A stretch of DNA of 64,000 bases. Origin: Pseudoalteromonas umbrosa (GTDB lineage: Bacteria; Pseudomonadota; Gammaproteobacteria; Enterobacterales; Alteromonadaceae). The stretch covers positions 486,294 through 550,293 of the forward strand of contig NZ_JASJUU010000004.1 of assembly GCF_030125375.1 (NCBI RefSeq), in the 5' to 3' direction. Position 1 is the stretch's first letter, and the number at the start of each line of letters is the position of its first letter. The translations under genes and the position numbers were made by a program. Below, piece by piece: positions 1 through 9,030 of this stretch. The notes below the pieces were generated by a model. It made no database searches. It had not been told where the DNA came from and saw nothing but the letters and a program-made list of their open reading frames with translations.

Positions 1-48
1 TACACAGTGTATTTTAACAAGGGTGTGGGCTTTTACGTCTAAAGCGCG

Positions 49-54
49 TATAAT
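49..54 (+). promoter_or_regulatory. Probable -10 box of the ndk promoter
   Basis: A perfect TATAAT lies 43 bases before the ndk start codon, followed by a GC-rich stretch. I see no good -35 hexamer at 16-18 bases upstream, so the promoter is only half supported. A GGAG ribosome site at 85-88 precedes ndk. Confidence 0.45.
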
Positions 55-96
55 TCGCGCCCGTAAATATCAACAATTATTATTGGAGCTAAAAAG

Positions 97-528
97 ATGG
101 CTTTAGAGCGTACTTTTTCAATCGTTAAGCCTGATGCGGTAGCTAAAAACCACATCGGTGCAATCTACAACCGTTTCGAGTCTGCTGGTCTTAAGATCGT
201 TGCTTCTAAAATGGTTCACCTTTCTCAAGAGAAAGCTGAAGGTTTCTACGCAGAGCACAAAGAGCGTCCTTTCTTCGGTGCACTAGTTGAATTCATGACA
301 TCTGGTCCAGTAATGGTTCAGGTTCTTGAAGGTGAAGACGCAGTTCGTAAGAACCGTGAAATCATGGGTGCTACTAACCCTGCAGAAGCACTAGCTGGTA
401 CTTTACGTGCTGACTACGCTGACAGCATCGACGAAAACGCAGTACACGGTTCAGACGCGACTGAATCAGCTGCTCGCGAAATCGCTTACTTCTTCAGCGA
501 TGAAGAAATCTGCCCACGTACTCGTTAA
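97..528 (+). CDS. ndk: Nucleoside diphosphate kinase
   Basis: Cytoplasmic enzyme that moves the gamma-phosphate of ATP onto other (deoxy)nucleoside diphosphates through a phosphohistidine. The 143-residue length is that of the bacterial family. The N-terminus (ERTFSIVKPDAV) and the active-site stretch NAVHGSD are typical; the phosphorylated histidine is H117, the same number as in E. coli. The ATG has a GGAG site 8 bases upstream. The gene is monocistronic, with a hairpin terminator 19 bases after the stop. Codon use is biased towards a few favoured codons, as expected of a highly expressed gene. Its position before rlmN is the usual gammaproteobacterial order. Confidence 0.98.
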   Translation: MALERTFSIVKPDAVAKNHIGAIYNRFESAGLKIVASKMVHLSQEKAEGFYAEHKERPFFGALVEFMTSGPVMVQVLEGEDAVRKNREIMGATNPAEALAGTLRADYADSIDENAVHGSDATESAAREIAYFFSDEEICPRTR

Positions 529-546
529 TTTCGAGTTGAGCAGATG

Positions 547-571
547 AAAAAGGGCTCTCGGGCCCTTTTTT
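547..571 (+). terminator. Rho-independent terminator of ndk
   Basis: An A-run, then GGGC (552-555), a six-base loop, GCCC (562-565) and a T-run. The A-run and T-run can extend the stem. Confidence 0.85.
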
Positions 572-637
572 AATCCCTTTAATACGTATTGATCGTTTTG
601 AAAAGCAATTGGGGTGTTTTTGAAAGCGATTACATCA

Positions 638-666
638 TTGCGATGTTTGATTGATTTTTGTACAAT
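638..666 (+). promoter_or_regulatory. Likely rlmN promoter
   Basis: TTGCGA (638-643) and TACAAT (661-666) are separated by 17 bases, 53 bases before the rlmN start. It lies in the only gap between the ndk terminator and rlmN. Confidence 0.5.
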
Positions 667-718
667 TGCGCGCTTTTATTTATGTTGTTCAATCCGTCAC
701 CTGAACTGAGGTTGTTTC

Positions 719-1849
719 ATGGCCACGACTGAGAAAAAAATTAACCTATTAGATTTAAACCGCGAGGGGATGCGCGAGTTATTTGCTTCATTTGGCGAAA
801 AGCCATTCCGCGCCGATCAGGTGATGAAGTGGATGTATCACTTTGGGATCGATAACTTTGATGATATGAGCAATATCAATAAAAAGTTGCGTGCTAAATT
901 GCAGAGCCAGTGCGAAATCAAAGCACCTGAGATTTCAGTAAAGCAAGTCGCAAGTGATGGTACGATTAAGTACGCAATGATCCTTGAAGGTGGCCAAGAG
1001 GTTGAAACTGTTTGGATCCCAGAAAAAGACCGTGCAACTTTATGTGTATCATCTCAGGTTGGGTGTGCACTTGAATGTACTTTCTGCTCTACAGCGCAGC
1101 AAGGCTTTAACCGTAATTTAAAAGTCTCTGAAATAATAGGTCAGGTATGGCGTGTTGCAACAGACATTGGGTTGCATAATGGCGATAGCACCAAGCGACC
1201 CATTACCAATGTTGTAATGATGGGCATGGGTGAGCCATTGCTAAACATCAATAACGTTGTACCTGCGATGGAATTGATGATGGATGACTGGGCGTTTGGC
1301 TTGTCTAAGCGTCGAGTAACACTCAGTACATCTGGTGTAGTACCAGCACTCGATATTTTAAAAGAGAAAATTGATGTTGCTTTAGCGATTTCTCTTCATG
1401 CGCCGAATAATCCACTGCGCGACGAGTTGGTTCCAATCAACAAGAAATACCCAATTGAAGAATTTTTGGCGGCATGTCGTCGCTATATCGATGGTTCAAA
1501 AGCAAACAAAGATGTCACTATTGAGTACGTGATGCTGCAAGGTGTGAATGACAGCACAGATCACGCACACGAGCTGGTGCAAGTCTTGAAGGGCACACCG
1601 TCGAAAATTAACTTGATCCCATTCAACCCCTTCCCAGGGAATGAATACGGTCGTTCGAGTAATAGTCGAATCGATCGCTTTTCTAAAGTGTTACAAGCTG
1701 CGGGCCTAACTTGTATTGTTCGACGCACACGCGGTGATGATATTGATGCTGCTTGTGGTCAATTAGTGGGTGATGTTGTTGATAGAACCAAACGTGTGGT
1801 GAGAAAGCAGCAAAACCAAGATAATTCGATAGCAGTAAAAGTAGGCTAA
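719..1849 (+). CDS. rlmN: Dual-specificity 23S rRNA/tRNA m2A methyltransferase RlmN
   Basis: Radical-SAM enzyme that methylates C2 of A2503 in 23S rRNA and A37 in a subset of tRNAs. The radical-SAM cluster motif CxxxCxxC is at C116, C120 and C123. The C-terminal methyl-accepting cysteine is C346 (in DDIDAACGQL), so both halves of the family's ping-pong chemistry are intact. Length 376 residues fits the family. The start ATG has a GAGG about seven bases upstream. The downstream gene is pilW, 67 bases on, the same order as in E. coli and Vibrio. Its Fe-S cluster makes it a client of the isc operon further right in the window. Confidence 0.97.
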   Translation: MATTEKKINLLDLNREGMRELFASFGEKPFRADQVMKWMYHFGIDNFDDMSNINKKLRAKLQSQCEIKAPEISVKQVASDGTIKYAMILEGGQEVETVWIPEKDRATLCVSSQVGCALECTFCSTAQQGFNRNLKVSEIIGQVWRVATDIGLHNGDSTKRPITNVVMMGMGEPLLNINNVVPAMELMMDDWAFGLSKRRVTLSTSGVVPALDILKEKIDVALAISLHAPNNPLRDELVPINKKYPIEEFLAACRRYIDGSKANKDVTIEYVMLQGVNDSTDHAHELVQVLKGTPSKINLIPFNPFPGNEYGRSSNSRIDRFSKVLQAAGLTCIVRRTRGDDIDAACGQLVGDVVDRTKRVVRKQQNQDNSIAVKVG

Positions 1850-1861
1850 AAAATAGATGAA

Positions 1862-1897
1862 ACACAGTGGCTTTTAGGTAAGATAGAGTCACTGTGT
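1862..1897. repeat. Inverted repeat between rlmN and pilW
   Basis: ACACAGTG (1862-1869) is perfectly complementary to CACTGTGT (1890-1897), with a 20-base loop. No strong T-run follows, so it could be a weak terminator, a processing hairpin or an operator. Confidence 0.4.
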
Positions 1898-1916
1898 CTT
1901 AGCAAAAAGGTGGTCA

Positions 1917-3605
1917 ATGCCTGCTTTAAAGGATGGTTTACTCACTCAGTTCGCGTTTTGTACACCTCGGCGTTTGCTGAGCGGTATTTGTGGTCTCGCG
2001 ATATTAGCGAGTTTAACGGGTTGTGTAACGGAAACGCGTTATGCAAATAACAACAAACCAGTAGTGCAAAAAAAGACCAACAACCAAGATGCGGCTAAAA
2101 CTCGTATCGCCCTCGCCTTACAATATCTTAACGCGGGTAATAACACCCAAGCGAAATATAACCTTGATAGGGCCTTAAACTTAGCGCCTAAACTACCTGA
2201 AAGCCATTATGCACTTGCTTATTACTTTGAGCAGGTAGGTGAAAATGAAAAAGCCCAAAGCGCGTACATTAGCGCCCTAAAATATGGCCCGAATGATCCC
2301 AACACGCGTAACAACTATGGCGCTTTTTTATGTCGGATAGGGGATTACGATGCGGCGACTGAACAGTTTTTTAAAGCCATCGATATTCCCAGTTATTTGC
2401 GTGTTGCAGAGAGCTACGAAAATCTCGCTTTGTGCGCATTGCGTCAAGACAACTTTGACCTCGCGCTAGATTATTTGAAACGTGCTTTAGACCATAACTC
2501 GCAGCGCCAATCAGTACTGATTTTGATGGCCAGCGTGTTTTATGCAAAAAGTGAATTACACCGAGCTGAAGATGTATTAAAGGTCTATGCCAATAAAGGG
2601 TTTGTATCAGCACGAGGAATGCTGCTTGAGCATCTATTGTCGGCCAGAATGGGTCGATTGCAATATGCTCAGGAATTAGAGACTTTGCTATTACAAACTT
2701 ATCCGAGTTCTGTTGAAGCGCGTTTAGTACTGAATAACACATTACAACTAAGTGAATTTGAGCAATTAAAAGAGCAATATAGAACCGCTCAGCTCAATAA
2801 AATCACTCAACTTGATAACAATCGAGTGGTGGCTAATCCGCAAATTAAGATAAAACGAAAGATACCAACTCCCGTTGCTGATAAAACGCAAAAACAGCCC
2901 AGTGAAAGGCCCACAGCCACGACTGTACCTGCTCGTTCTCTACTGACAAAGACACGGGATGATGTGCCACAAAAAACTGAAATACAGCATCGCACTACAA
3001 CAATGACTGAGTTAGTTTCATCTGAGTCTCAAGTGTTCACGAGTGGTTCACGCTCAGTGAGTACAGTACCTTCCCGTGAAGTGACTAAGTTGGATGAGAG
3101 CGTTATCAGTAAAGCAATGGAAGAGCCGAAGGTACGTTTCTCAACAACGACTAAAAAAGTAGCCGACTCCGAGCAAGTTGTGTTTCATCGTGTTGACCCG
3201 AGTAAAATAACGTTTTCGCAGCAACCACAAGCACGTCATGTAGAGCCAGATAGCTCTGGACGATTACTAAATGAAGAAGTGCTACTTCCCGAGGTGCCAA
3301 CGCATCGTATCGAAATGGGAGAAAACTTATTCAGTGTGTCTGTAAAATATAATATTAAGCTCGAAAAGTTGCTAAAATGGAATGCGTTGAAAAAGTCAGA
3401 CAGGGTGTCCGTTGATCAAGTTATTTATTTAAATGACCCCAACACGACACATGCAATTGTCAAAGGGGAGTCATTGTTTGATATCGCAATGAAGCACAAG
3501 TTACTCATCGATGATTTGATGCGCTGGAACAGATTAACACCTGATGTTGCCCTAACGCCTGGGCGACGCATTTTAATAGTAGATCCCAATAACTATATTT
3601 TATGA
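1917..3605 (+). CDS. pilW: PilW/PilF-type TPR lipoprotein with C-terminal LysM pair
   Basis: The N-terminal half is the type IV pilus stability lipoprotein PilW (PilF), which helps insert the secretin PilQ in the outer membrane. A hydrophobic signal ends in the lipobox LTGC with C36 as the lipidated residue. TPR repeats follow at about 68-250 (ALQYLNAGNNTQAKYNLDRAL; NNYGAFLCRIGDYDAATEQF). The usual PilW stops near 250 residues. This one is 562 residues: a Thr/Ser/Lys-rich linker (about 290-460) leads to two LysM-like repeats at about 463-508 and 513-557. LysM repeats bind peptidoglycan glycan strands, so the fusion may anchor the pilotin to the wall; that is inference. AAAAGGTGG precedes the ATG. 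The stop overlaps the rodZ start by four bases (ATGA), so the two are translationally coupled. Confidence 0.85.
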   Translation: MPALKDGLLTQFAFCTPRRLLSGICGLAILASLTGCVTETRYANNNKPVVQKKTNNQDAAKTRIALALQYLNAGNNTQAKYNLDRALNLAPKLPESHYALAYYFEQVGENEKAQSAYISALKYGPNDPNTRNNYGAFLCRIGDYDAATEQFFKAIDIPSYLRVAESYENLALCALRQDNFDLALDYLKRALDHNSQRQSVLILMASVFYAKSELHRAEDVLKVYANKGFVSARGMLLEHLLSARMGRLQYAQELETLLLQTYPSSVEARLVLNNTLQLSEFEQLKEQYRTAQLNKITQLDNNRVVANPQIKIKRKIPTPVADKTQKQPSERPTATTVPARSLLTKTRDDVPQKTEIQHRTTTMTELVSSESQVFTSGSRSVSTVPSREVTKLDESVISKAMEEPKVRFSTTTKKVADSEQVVFHRVDPSKITFSQQPQARHVEPDSSGRLLNEEVLLPEVPTHRIEMGENLFSVSVKYNIKLEKLLKWNALKKSDRVSVDQVIYLNDPNTTHAIVKGESLFDIAMKHKLLIDDLMRWNRLTPDVALTPGRRILIVDPNNYIL

Positions 3606-4600
3606 ATTTAGAAGAGAATGAAACGACGACCGAGTCAATGTCCCTCGGTCAGACCCTAGCAAAAGCCAGAGCTGAGCAAAGCCTTAGTTTTGATGATATT
3701 GCTGCCCGTTTAAAATTAAACCATACGCAAATTACCAAGCTTGAAAATGATGAATATCAAAGTTTAGGGCCGGAAACATTTGTACGTGGATATATAAAAA
3801 GTTACAGCGCATTGTTGGGCCTAGAAAGTGAGCAAGTGCTCGCTCTTTATGACTCTTCAGATGTACCCGAGCAAAAGCGAAATATGAAGAGTTTTTCAAG
3901 GCGTACTGAAAAAGAAGCCAACGATAATCGACTGATGATTGTAAGCTATTTAATGTTGGTGATATTTGTTGGTTTATCGGCATTTTGGTGGTGGCAGACA
4001 GCAAGTAATGGTGATAATTCAGATGAGATTAGTGGACTAACTGACCCCTTGGCTGCTTCAAATGTGGCAGCTACGGCAGGCACTTTAGAGCGCTCTTCTG
4101 AATTAAATACTCCAGCAAGAAATACACCGGTGCAAAACACCGAAACAATTGCCTTGAATGCGCCAGCGGTAGAGCAACAGCCCGTCACTGATAACCCATT
4201 GGGTGAGGCCGCTTTAGAAAAGGAGGTAGCTCCTAGCATTATGCCTGAGCGTACAGCTGAAGTTGCATCTGCAGTTGTTGAAGATAATCTTCAGGAGGAG
4301 CAGAGTGAGCCTATTACTGCCGCAGCTGCCACACCAAGTACAGCTGGGGCTGAGCAAAGTACGGTTGTGATGTTTTTTGAAGAAGATAGTTGGGTAGAAA
4401 TTTTTGATGCAACCCAAGAGCGTGTTGCATTTGGTGTAAAAAAGGCTGGGTATACAATGACAGTGACAGGCCAGGCACCTTTTTCCGTCGTGTTAGGTAA
4501 ACACCAAGTGGTTAGTATCGAGTTGGATGGTCAACCAATCGATATTTCAGGGTTACCAAGAAACCGTTTAGCAAAGTTTAAATTACCGTTAGCAGAGTAG
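3602..4600 (+). CDS. rodZ: Cytoskeletal/transcription-like regulator RodZ
   Basis: Bitopic inner-membrane protein that links MreB to the elongation machinery. Residues about 14-75 form the cytoplasmic helix-turn-helix domain (LGQTLAKARAEQSLSFDDIA). One membrane segment is at about 110-132 (LMIVSYLMLVIFVGLSAFWW). A low-complexity Ala/Glu/Thr periplasmic linker follows, then a C-terminal beta domain (about 255-325, DUF4115 type). Length 332 residues is normal. Start ATG overlaps the pilW stop. The gene order pilW-rodZ-ispG is conserved in gammaproteobacteria. Confidence 0.92.
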   Translation: MNLEENETTTESMSLGQTLAKARAEQSLSFDDIAARLKLNHTQITKLENDEYQSLGPETFVRGYIKSYSALLGLESEQVLALYDSSDVPEQKRNMKSFSRRTEKEANDNRLMIVSYLMLVIFVGLSAFWWWQTASNGDNSDEISGLTDPLAASNVAATAGTLERSSELNTPARNTPVQNTETIALNAPAVEQQPVTDNPLGEAALEKEVAPSIMPERTAEVASAVVEDNLQEEQSEPITAAAATPSTAGAEQSTVVMFFEEDSWVEIFDATQERVAFGVKKAGYTMTVTGQAPFSVVLGKHQVVSIELDGQPIDISGLPRNRLAKFKLPLAE

Positions 4601-4605
4601 TCGTC

Positions 4606-5727
4606 ATGTTTTCAGAATCTCCCATTAAACGAAGAAAATCCACACGAATCAACGTGGGTAATGTCCCCATTGGAGATGGCGCTCCAATTGCTGTGCAATC
4701 AATGACAAATACGGACACATTAGATGTAGATGCAACTGTAGCCCAGATCCGTGCTATCCAAGATGCAGGTGCAGACATTGTTCGCGTATCAGTGCCAACC
4801 ATGGATGCTGCTGAAGCTTTCAAAAGCATCAAGGAGCAAGTTGATATTCCTCTGGTTGCAGACATTCATTTTGATTACCGCATTGCCCTAAAAGTGGCAC
4901 AGTACGGTGTTGATTGCTTGCGTATTAACCCAGGAAATATAGGTAGTGAAGACAGAATTAGAGCCGTTGTAGATGCAGCGCAAGAGCGTAATATTCCTAT
5001 TCGCATAGGGGTAAATGGCGGCTCACTTGAACGCGACTTGCAAGAGAAGTATGGCGAGCCAACACCAGAGGCGTTGCTTGAGTCTGCAATGCGCCATGTA
5101 GAAATTCTTCAGAGACTCAACTTCGATCAATTCAAGGTGTCAGTTAAAGCGTCGGATGTGTTTTTAGCTGTCGGCGCGTACCGCTTGCTTGCCAAAGAAA
5201 TTGATCAGCCTCTTCATCTTGGTATTACCGAAGCTGGCGGTTTTAGAGCAGGCTCAGTGAAATCAGCCGTTGGATTAGGCATGCTACTGGCAGAGGGCAT
5301 TGGTGACACGTTACGTGTATCGCTTGCTGCAGACCCAGTACAAGAGATCAAGGTAGGCTTTGATATTCTGAAGTCGTTACGGATCCGTTCTCGCGGTATC
5401 AATTTTATCGCTTGTCCGAGCTGTTCAAGACAAGAGTTTGATGTCGTAAATACGATGAATCAGCTAGAAGAAAGACTAGAAGATATCATCTCGCCAATTA
5501 CTGTATCGGTGATCGGTTGTGTGGTAAATGGTCCTGGTGAAGCGCTTGTAAGCGATTTGGGCTTAGCAGGTGCTAATCGTCGTTCTGGGCTTTATATTAA
5601 TGGTGAGCGTCAGAAAACACGAATTGACAATGACAATATTGTTGAGCAACTCGAAGAGCAGGTGCGAGACTATGTTGCTAAAAAAGAAGCGCAACCAAGC
5701 ATAGACGTAAAAATCATTGAAGAATAA
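4606..5727 (+). CDS. ispG: 4-hydroxy-3-methylbut-2-enyl diphosphate synthase IspG
   Basis: [4Fe-4S] enzyme of the MEP isoprenoid pathway that converts MEcPP to HMBPP. Cluster ligands are C270 and C273 (CPSCSR) and C305 (VIGCVVNGPGEA), the same numbers as in E. coli. The TIM-barrel start is typical (INVGNVPIGDGAPIAVQSMTNTD spans the N-terminal region). Length 373 residues. The start lies five bases after the rodZ stop, so it is co-transcribed with pilW-rodZ. It depends on the Isc machinery encoded further right. Confidence 0.98.
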   Translation: MFSESPIKRRKSTRINVGNVPIGDGAPIAVQSMTNTDTLDVDATVAQIRAIQDAGADIVRVSVPTMDAAEAFKSIKEQVDIPLVADIHFDYRIALKVAQYGVDCLRINPGNIGSEDRIRAVVDAAQERNIPIRIGVNGGSLERDLQEKYGEPTPEALLESAMRHVEILQRLNFDQFKVSVKASDVFLAVGAYRLLAKEIDQPLHLGITEAGGFRAGSVKSAVGLGMLLAEGIGDTLRVSLAADPVQEIKVGFDILKSLRIRSRGINFIACPSCSRQEFDVVNTMNQLEERLEDIISPITVSVIGCVVNGPGEALVSDLGLAGANRRSGLYINGERQKTRIDNDNIVEQLEEQVRDYVAKKEAQPSIDVKIIEE

Positions 5728-5752
5728 GCCTTTTGTAGGTTGAATATATTTC

Positions 5753-5781
5753 GTTTACGTTTTAATCGAGCAGGGTATAAT
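5753..5781 (+). promoter_or_regulatory. Promoter for hisS-yfgM-bamB
   Basis: GTTTAC (5753-5758), a 17-base spacer and a perfect TATAAT (5776-5781), placed in the 143-base gap between ispG and hisS. The predicted transcript start is near 5788, about 80 bases before the GTG. Confidence 0.7.
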
Positions 5782-5870
5782 AGAGGCATTTACTCGTACC
5801 GCATTCAGGGTTTTATTGTATCCTGCGCTTGTAATTTTGAGAAAAGAATAGTTAAAAATTAGGAATTTCA

Positions 5871-7148
5871 GTGGCAAAGCAAATTAAGGCAATTCGTGGC
5901 ATGAAAGATTGCCTGCCAGGCACGACTCAGATCTGGCAAAAAATTGAAGCGACATTAAGAGATACAATGGGCGCTTTTGGCTATCAGGAAATTCGTTTTC
6001 CGGTGGTTGAATCTACAGATTTGTTTAAACGTTCTATCGGTGAAGTAACTGATATCGTTGAAAAAGAAATGTATACATTTGAAGACCGCAACGGCGATAC
6101 TCTGACTTTACGTCCTGAGGGCACTGCGGTGTGTGTACGCGCAGGTGTTGAAGGTGGCTTGCTGTATAACCAAGAGCAAAGGCTTTGGTATATGGGCCCT
6201 ATGTTTCGTCGTGAACGTCCGCAAAAAGGCCGCTATCGTCAGTTCCATCAGTTTGGTGTAGAGACTTTCGGTGTTGCCACTGCAGATATTGATGCTGAAG
6301 TTATTATCCTAACTGCGCGCTTATGGAAAGTGTTTGGTATCTCTGAGCATGTACGTTTAGAGCTAAACTCATTAGGCTCCAATGAAGCACGTGCGGCATA
6401 CAAAGAAGTGTTAGTTGCGTATTTAGAACAGCATAAAGATAGACTAGATGAAGATTCACTTCGTCGCATGTACACTAACCCGTTACGTGTTTTAGATAGC
6501 AAAAACCCAGAAGTACAAGCGGTTGTTGCCGATGCACCAAAGCTTTCTGAGCACTTGGATGAAGAGTCAGTACAACATTTTGCAAATTTATGTGAACGTT
6601 TAGACGCCGCTGGCGTCGAATATCAGGTTAATGAAAACTTGGTACGTGGTTTAGATTATTATAACCGTACTGTATTTGAGTGGGTTACCGACAGCCTAGG
6701 CGCACAAGGTACAGTTTGTGCCGGTGGTCGTTATGATGGCTTGGTGGAGCAACTCGGTGGCAAAGGCACACCAGCGGTTGGTTTTGCCATGGGTATGGAG
6801 CGTCTGGTTCTATTACTAGAAGAGCTTAACAGTGTTGGTGAAATCCGTCGCAATGTCGATGTGTATGTCGCTGCGATGGGAGATGCTGCAAGTATTCAAG
6901 CGCCTGCAATTGCTGAACAATTACGTGATGCAGTACCGGGGCTGAGAGTACAAGTGCATGCCGGTGGTGGTAACTTTAAAAAACAACTAAAGCGTGCTGA
7001 TAACAGCGGTGCAGTTGTTGCGCTTATTTTTGGTGAAGACGAAATAGCGAACGGTACAGTCACAATTAAGTATTTACGCGAACAAAAAGAACAATTGATC
7101 TTGCCAATGGTTGAAGCACACGCCGTGCTCGCCGAATTGGTAGGGTAA
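5871..7148 (+). CDS. hisS: Histidyl-tRNA synthetase
   Basis: Class II aminoacyl-tRNA synthetase charging tRNA-His, cytoplasmic homodimer. Motif 2 is visible (FRRERPQKGRYRQFHQFG), as are the histidine-specific HisA motif (LVRGLDYYNRTVFEW) and motif 3 (VGFAMGMERLVLL). The C-terminal anticodon-binding domain covers about 335-425. Length 425 residues is normal. I take the GTG at 5871 as start because an AGGA sits six bases before it and the protein then begins MAKQIKAIRGMKD, as in relatives. First gene of hisS-yfgM-bamB. Confidence 0.98.
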   Translation: MAKQIKAIRGMKDCLPGTTQIWQKIEATLRDTMGAFGYQEIRFPVVESTDLFKRSIGEVTDIVEKEMYTFEDRNGDTLTLRPEGTAVCVRAGVEGGLLYNQEQRLWYMGPMFRRERPQKGRYRQFHQFGVETFGVATADIDAEVIILTARLWKVFGISEHVRLELNSLGSNEARAAYKEVLVAYLEQHKDRLDEDSLRRMYTNPLRVLDSKNPEVQAVVADAPKLSEHLDEESVQHFANLCERLDAAGVEYQVNENLVRGLDYYNRTVFEWVTDSLGAQGTVCAGGRYDGLVEQLGGKGTPAVGFAMGMERLVLLLEELNSVGEIRRNVDVYVAAMGDAASIQAPAIAEQLRDAVPGLRVQVHAGGGNFKKQLKRADNSGAVVALIFGEDEIANGTVTIKYLREQKEQLILPMVEAHAVLAELVG

Positions 7149-7157
7149 GAGGTTAGA

Positions 7158-7772
7158 ATGGAAATTTATTCAACAGAAGAACAACAAGCTGAAGCGATAA
7201 AGAATTTTTTTAGAGAAAACGGGACTTCGTTAGTAATTGGTGCTGTTTTAGGTCTAGGTGGATTATATGGTTGGAAAGCATACAACCAGAATCAAATCTC
7301 TTCAGCTGAAGCAAGCTCAGAAGCATATAACTCTTTAATTGAGAGCGGTGAAGTGCTTTCGAAAAGCGATGCGTTTTTAGCAGAAAATGCGGACTCTAAC
7401 TATTCTGTTTTGGCTGCATTTGTCGCAGCCAAAGAAGCTGTCGATAAAGGTGAATTAACGCAAGCAGCTGAAAAGCTACAATTCATCGTTGATACTGTAA
7501 AAAGTCCTGAGTTAAAAGCAACGGCTGTGCTTCGCCTAGCACGTGTGCAAATCGCTCAAGGTAATGCTGAACATGCCTTAACAACTTTGTCTCAACCTGT
7601 TCCTGCTGGCTTTAACGCTCAAATAGCTGAGATTAAAGGCGATATTTATGTATCTCAAGGTGATAAAGATAAAGCGCGAGAGCATTATCAAACAGCAATT
7701 GATGCAGGTGGCGCAGAGAACAATGCGTTACTGCAAATAAAATTGGATGACTTAGCAATCGCATCTAACTAA
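7158..7772 (+). CDS. yfgM: SecYEG-associated membrane protein YfgM
   Basis: Type II inner-membrane protein known from E. coli as an ancillary partner of SecYEG and the chaperone PpiD, thought to hand secreted proteins to periplasmic chaperones. It shows the family N-terminus (YSTEEQQAEAIKNFFRENG), one membrane segment at about 23-41 (SLVIGAVLGLGGLYGWKAY), and a periplasmic TPR-like domain. Length 204 residues fits. An AGAGG site precedes the ATG, nine bases after hisS, and bamB follows nine bases on; the order hisS-yfgM-bamB is conserved. Confidence 0.93.
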   Translation: MEIYSTEEQQAEAIKNFFRENGTSLVIGAVLGLGGLYGWKAYNQNQISSAEASSEAYNSLIESGEVLSKSDAFLAENADSNYSVLAAFVAAKEAVDKGELTQAAEKLQFIVDTVKSPELKATAVLRLARVQIAQGNAEHALTTLSQPVPAGFNAQIAEIKGDIYVSQGDKDKAREHYQTAIDAGGAENNALLQIKLDDLAIASN

Positions 7773-7781
7773 GGAGTAGCC

Positions 7782-8957
7782 ATGAAGAAGTTGACAATGG
7801 CCTCACTGGCATTGTGTATGGCATCGTTAATGGGTTGTTCATCGAGTGATGATGAAGAAGAGCTGGTGCTCCCTGAAATTGTCAATCAATTTGAACCTCA
7901 GACAGTTTGGCAAGAATCACTGGGTGATGGCGTTGAGCATTATTTTTCGCGTTTGACGCCAACCGCGCATGGCGACCGTATTTTTGCTGCAGAGCGAAAA
8001 GGGCGAGTCGCAGCATATAACTCAGAAAATGGTGATCAGTTGTGGGAAATTGATACACGACAAGACTCCTCAATTTGGCCTTGGGCTGACGATGACTCCG
8101 CGAAGTTATCAGGTGGTATTTTGCAAGCGTATGGCAAAATATACATTGGCTCAGAGCATGGTGAGGTAATTGCCCTTGACCGCGAAACTGGCGAATTAGT
8201 CTGGCGTAAGTCGGTACCAGGTGAAGCGTTATCTTCGCCAAGTGCCGGTGATGGCTTAGTTTATGTCAACTTGGGCTCGGGTAAGTTACTTGCTTTGCAC
8301 CCAGATACAGGTGAAGAGCGTTGGAGCTATGAGCAAGAAGTGCCAGCTTTAACACTTCGTGGTTTGAGTTCACCTACTTCTGCTAATGGCGGTGTGCTGA
8401 TTGGTGAAGAAAGCGGTAAGCTGAGCGTACTGATCGCTGAGAGCGGATTCACAGCCTGGAGCACAGATGTTGCACTGGCGGAAGGTGCGTCTGAGTTCGA
8501 ACGCTTGGTTGATGTTGATACAAAACCTGTTGTATCCGGTGCGTATGTTTACACGATAGCGTATAATAGCAAGCTTGCAGCCATTGATGTGCGTAATGGC
8601 AATGTAGTTTGGGATCGTGAGTACAGTAGCTATCGTGATTTAGCGATTGAATTAAATACTATTTACTTGGTAGATAGTGATGGTGTGCTCTATGCTCTAG
8701 ATAAAGACTCAGGTACCGAACGTTGGAGTCAAGCTGGCTTAAGAGGCTGGTATCTAACTGCACCAGCGGTTGCTGGTAATTATGTTGTAGTGGGTGATCA
8801 GGAAGGCAACTTGCACTGGCTTGATAAGCAAACAGGTGATTTGGTTTCTAGACAAGAGTTTGATAGCTCTGGCTTTTTTGTTGAGCCGATTATCGTTGAT
8901 GATAAGTTGATCGTATACACCAGAGATGGTGAGATCAGTGCGATAAAAATCCCTTAA
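7782..8957 (+). CDS. bamB: Outer membrane protein assembly factor BamB
   Basis: Periplasm-facing lipoprotein of the BAM complex that folds beta-barrel proteins into the outer membrane. The signal ends in SLMGC, lipidated at C19. The rest is an eight-bladed PQQ-type propeller, with repeated blades of the form GxxxAxxxxxGxxxW (for example GEVIALDRETGELVWRKSV and GKLLALHPDTGEERWSY). Length 391 residues. Last gene of its operon; a strong terminator follows. Confidence 0.96.
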   Translation: MKKLTMASLALCMASLMGCSSSDDEEELVLPEIVNQFEPQTVWQESLGDGVEHYFSRLTPTAHGDRIFAAERKGRVAAYNSENGDQLWEIDTRQDSSIWPWADDDSAKLSGGILQAYGKIYIGSEHGEVIALDRETGELVWRKSVPGEALSSPSAGDGLVYVNLGSGKLLALHPDTGEERWSYEQEVPALTLRGLSSPTSANGGVLIGEESGKLSVLIAESGFTAWSTDVALAEGASEFERLVDVDTKPVVSGAYVYTIAYNSKLAAIDVRNGNVVWDREYSSYRDLAIELNTIYLVDSDGVLYALDKDSGTERWSQAGLRGWYLTAPAVAGNYVVVGDQEGNLHWLDKQTGDLVSRQEFDSSGFFVEPIIVDDKLIVYTRDGEISAIKIP

Positions 8958-8982
8958 TCATCCCTGACGTAAAGGTTTTAGT

Positions 8983-9010
8983 AAGGCTTCGCACTGCGAA
9001 GCCTTTTGTT
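8983..9010 (+). terminator. Terminator of hisS-yfgM-bamB
   Basis: Perfect ten-base stem AAGGCTTCGC (8983-8992) / GCGAAGCCTT (8996-9005), three-base loop, then a T-rich tail. Confidence 0.92.
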
Positions 9011-9030
9011 GTTTAAAGAAGAGGTAGTCT

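Noticed and set aside
2371..2742. Long open frames antisense to pilW, and similar shadows inside isc, mutL, amiB, recQ and bamB
   Set aside because: They lie inside conserved genes, have no ribosome sites and no protein-like composition. They are codon-bias shadows.
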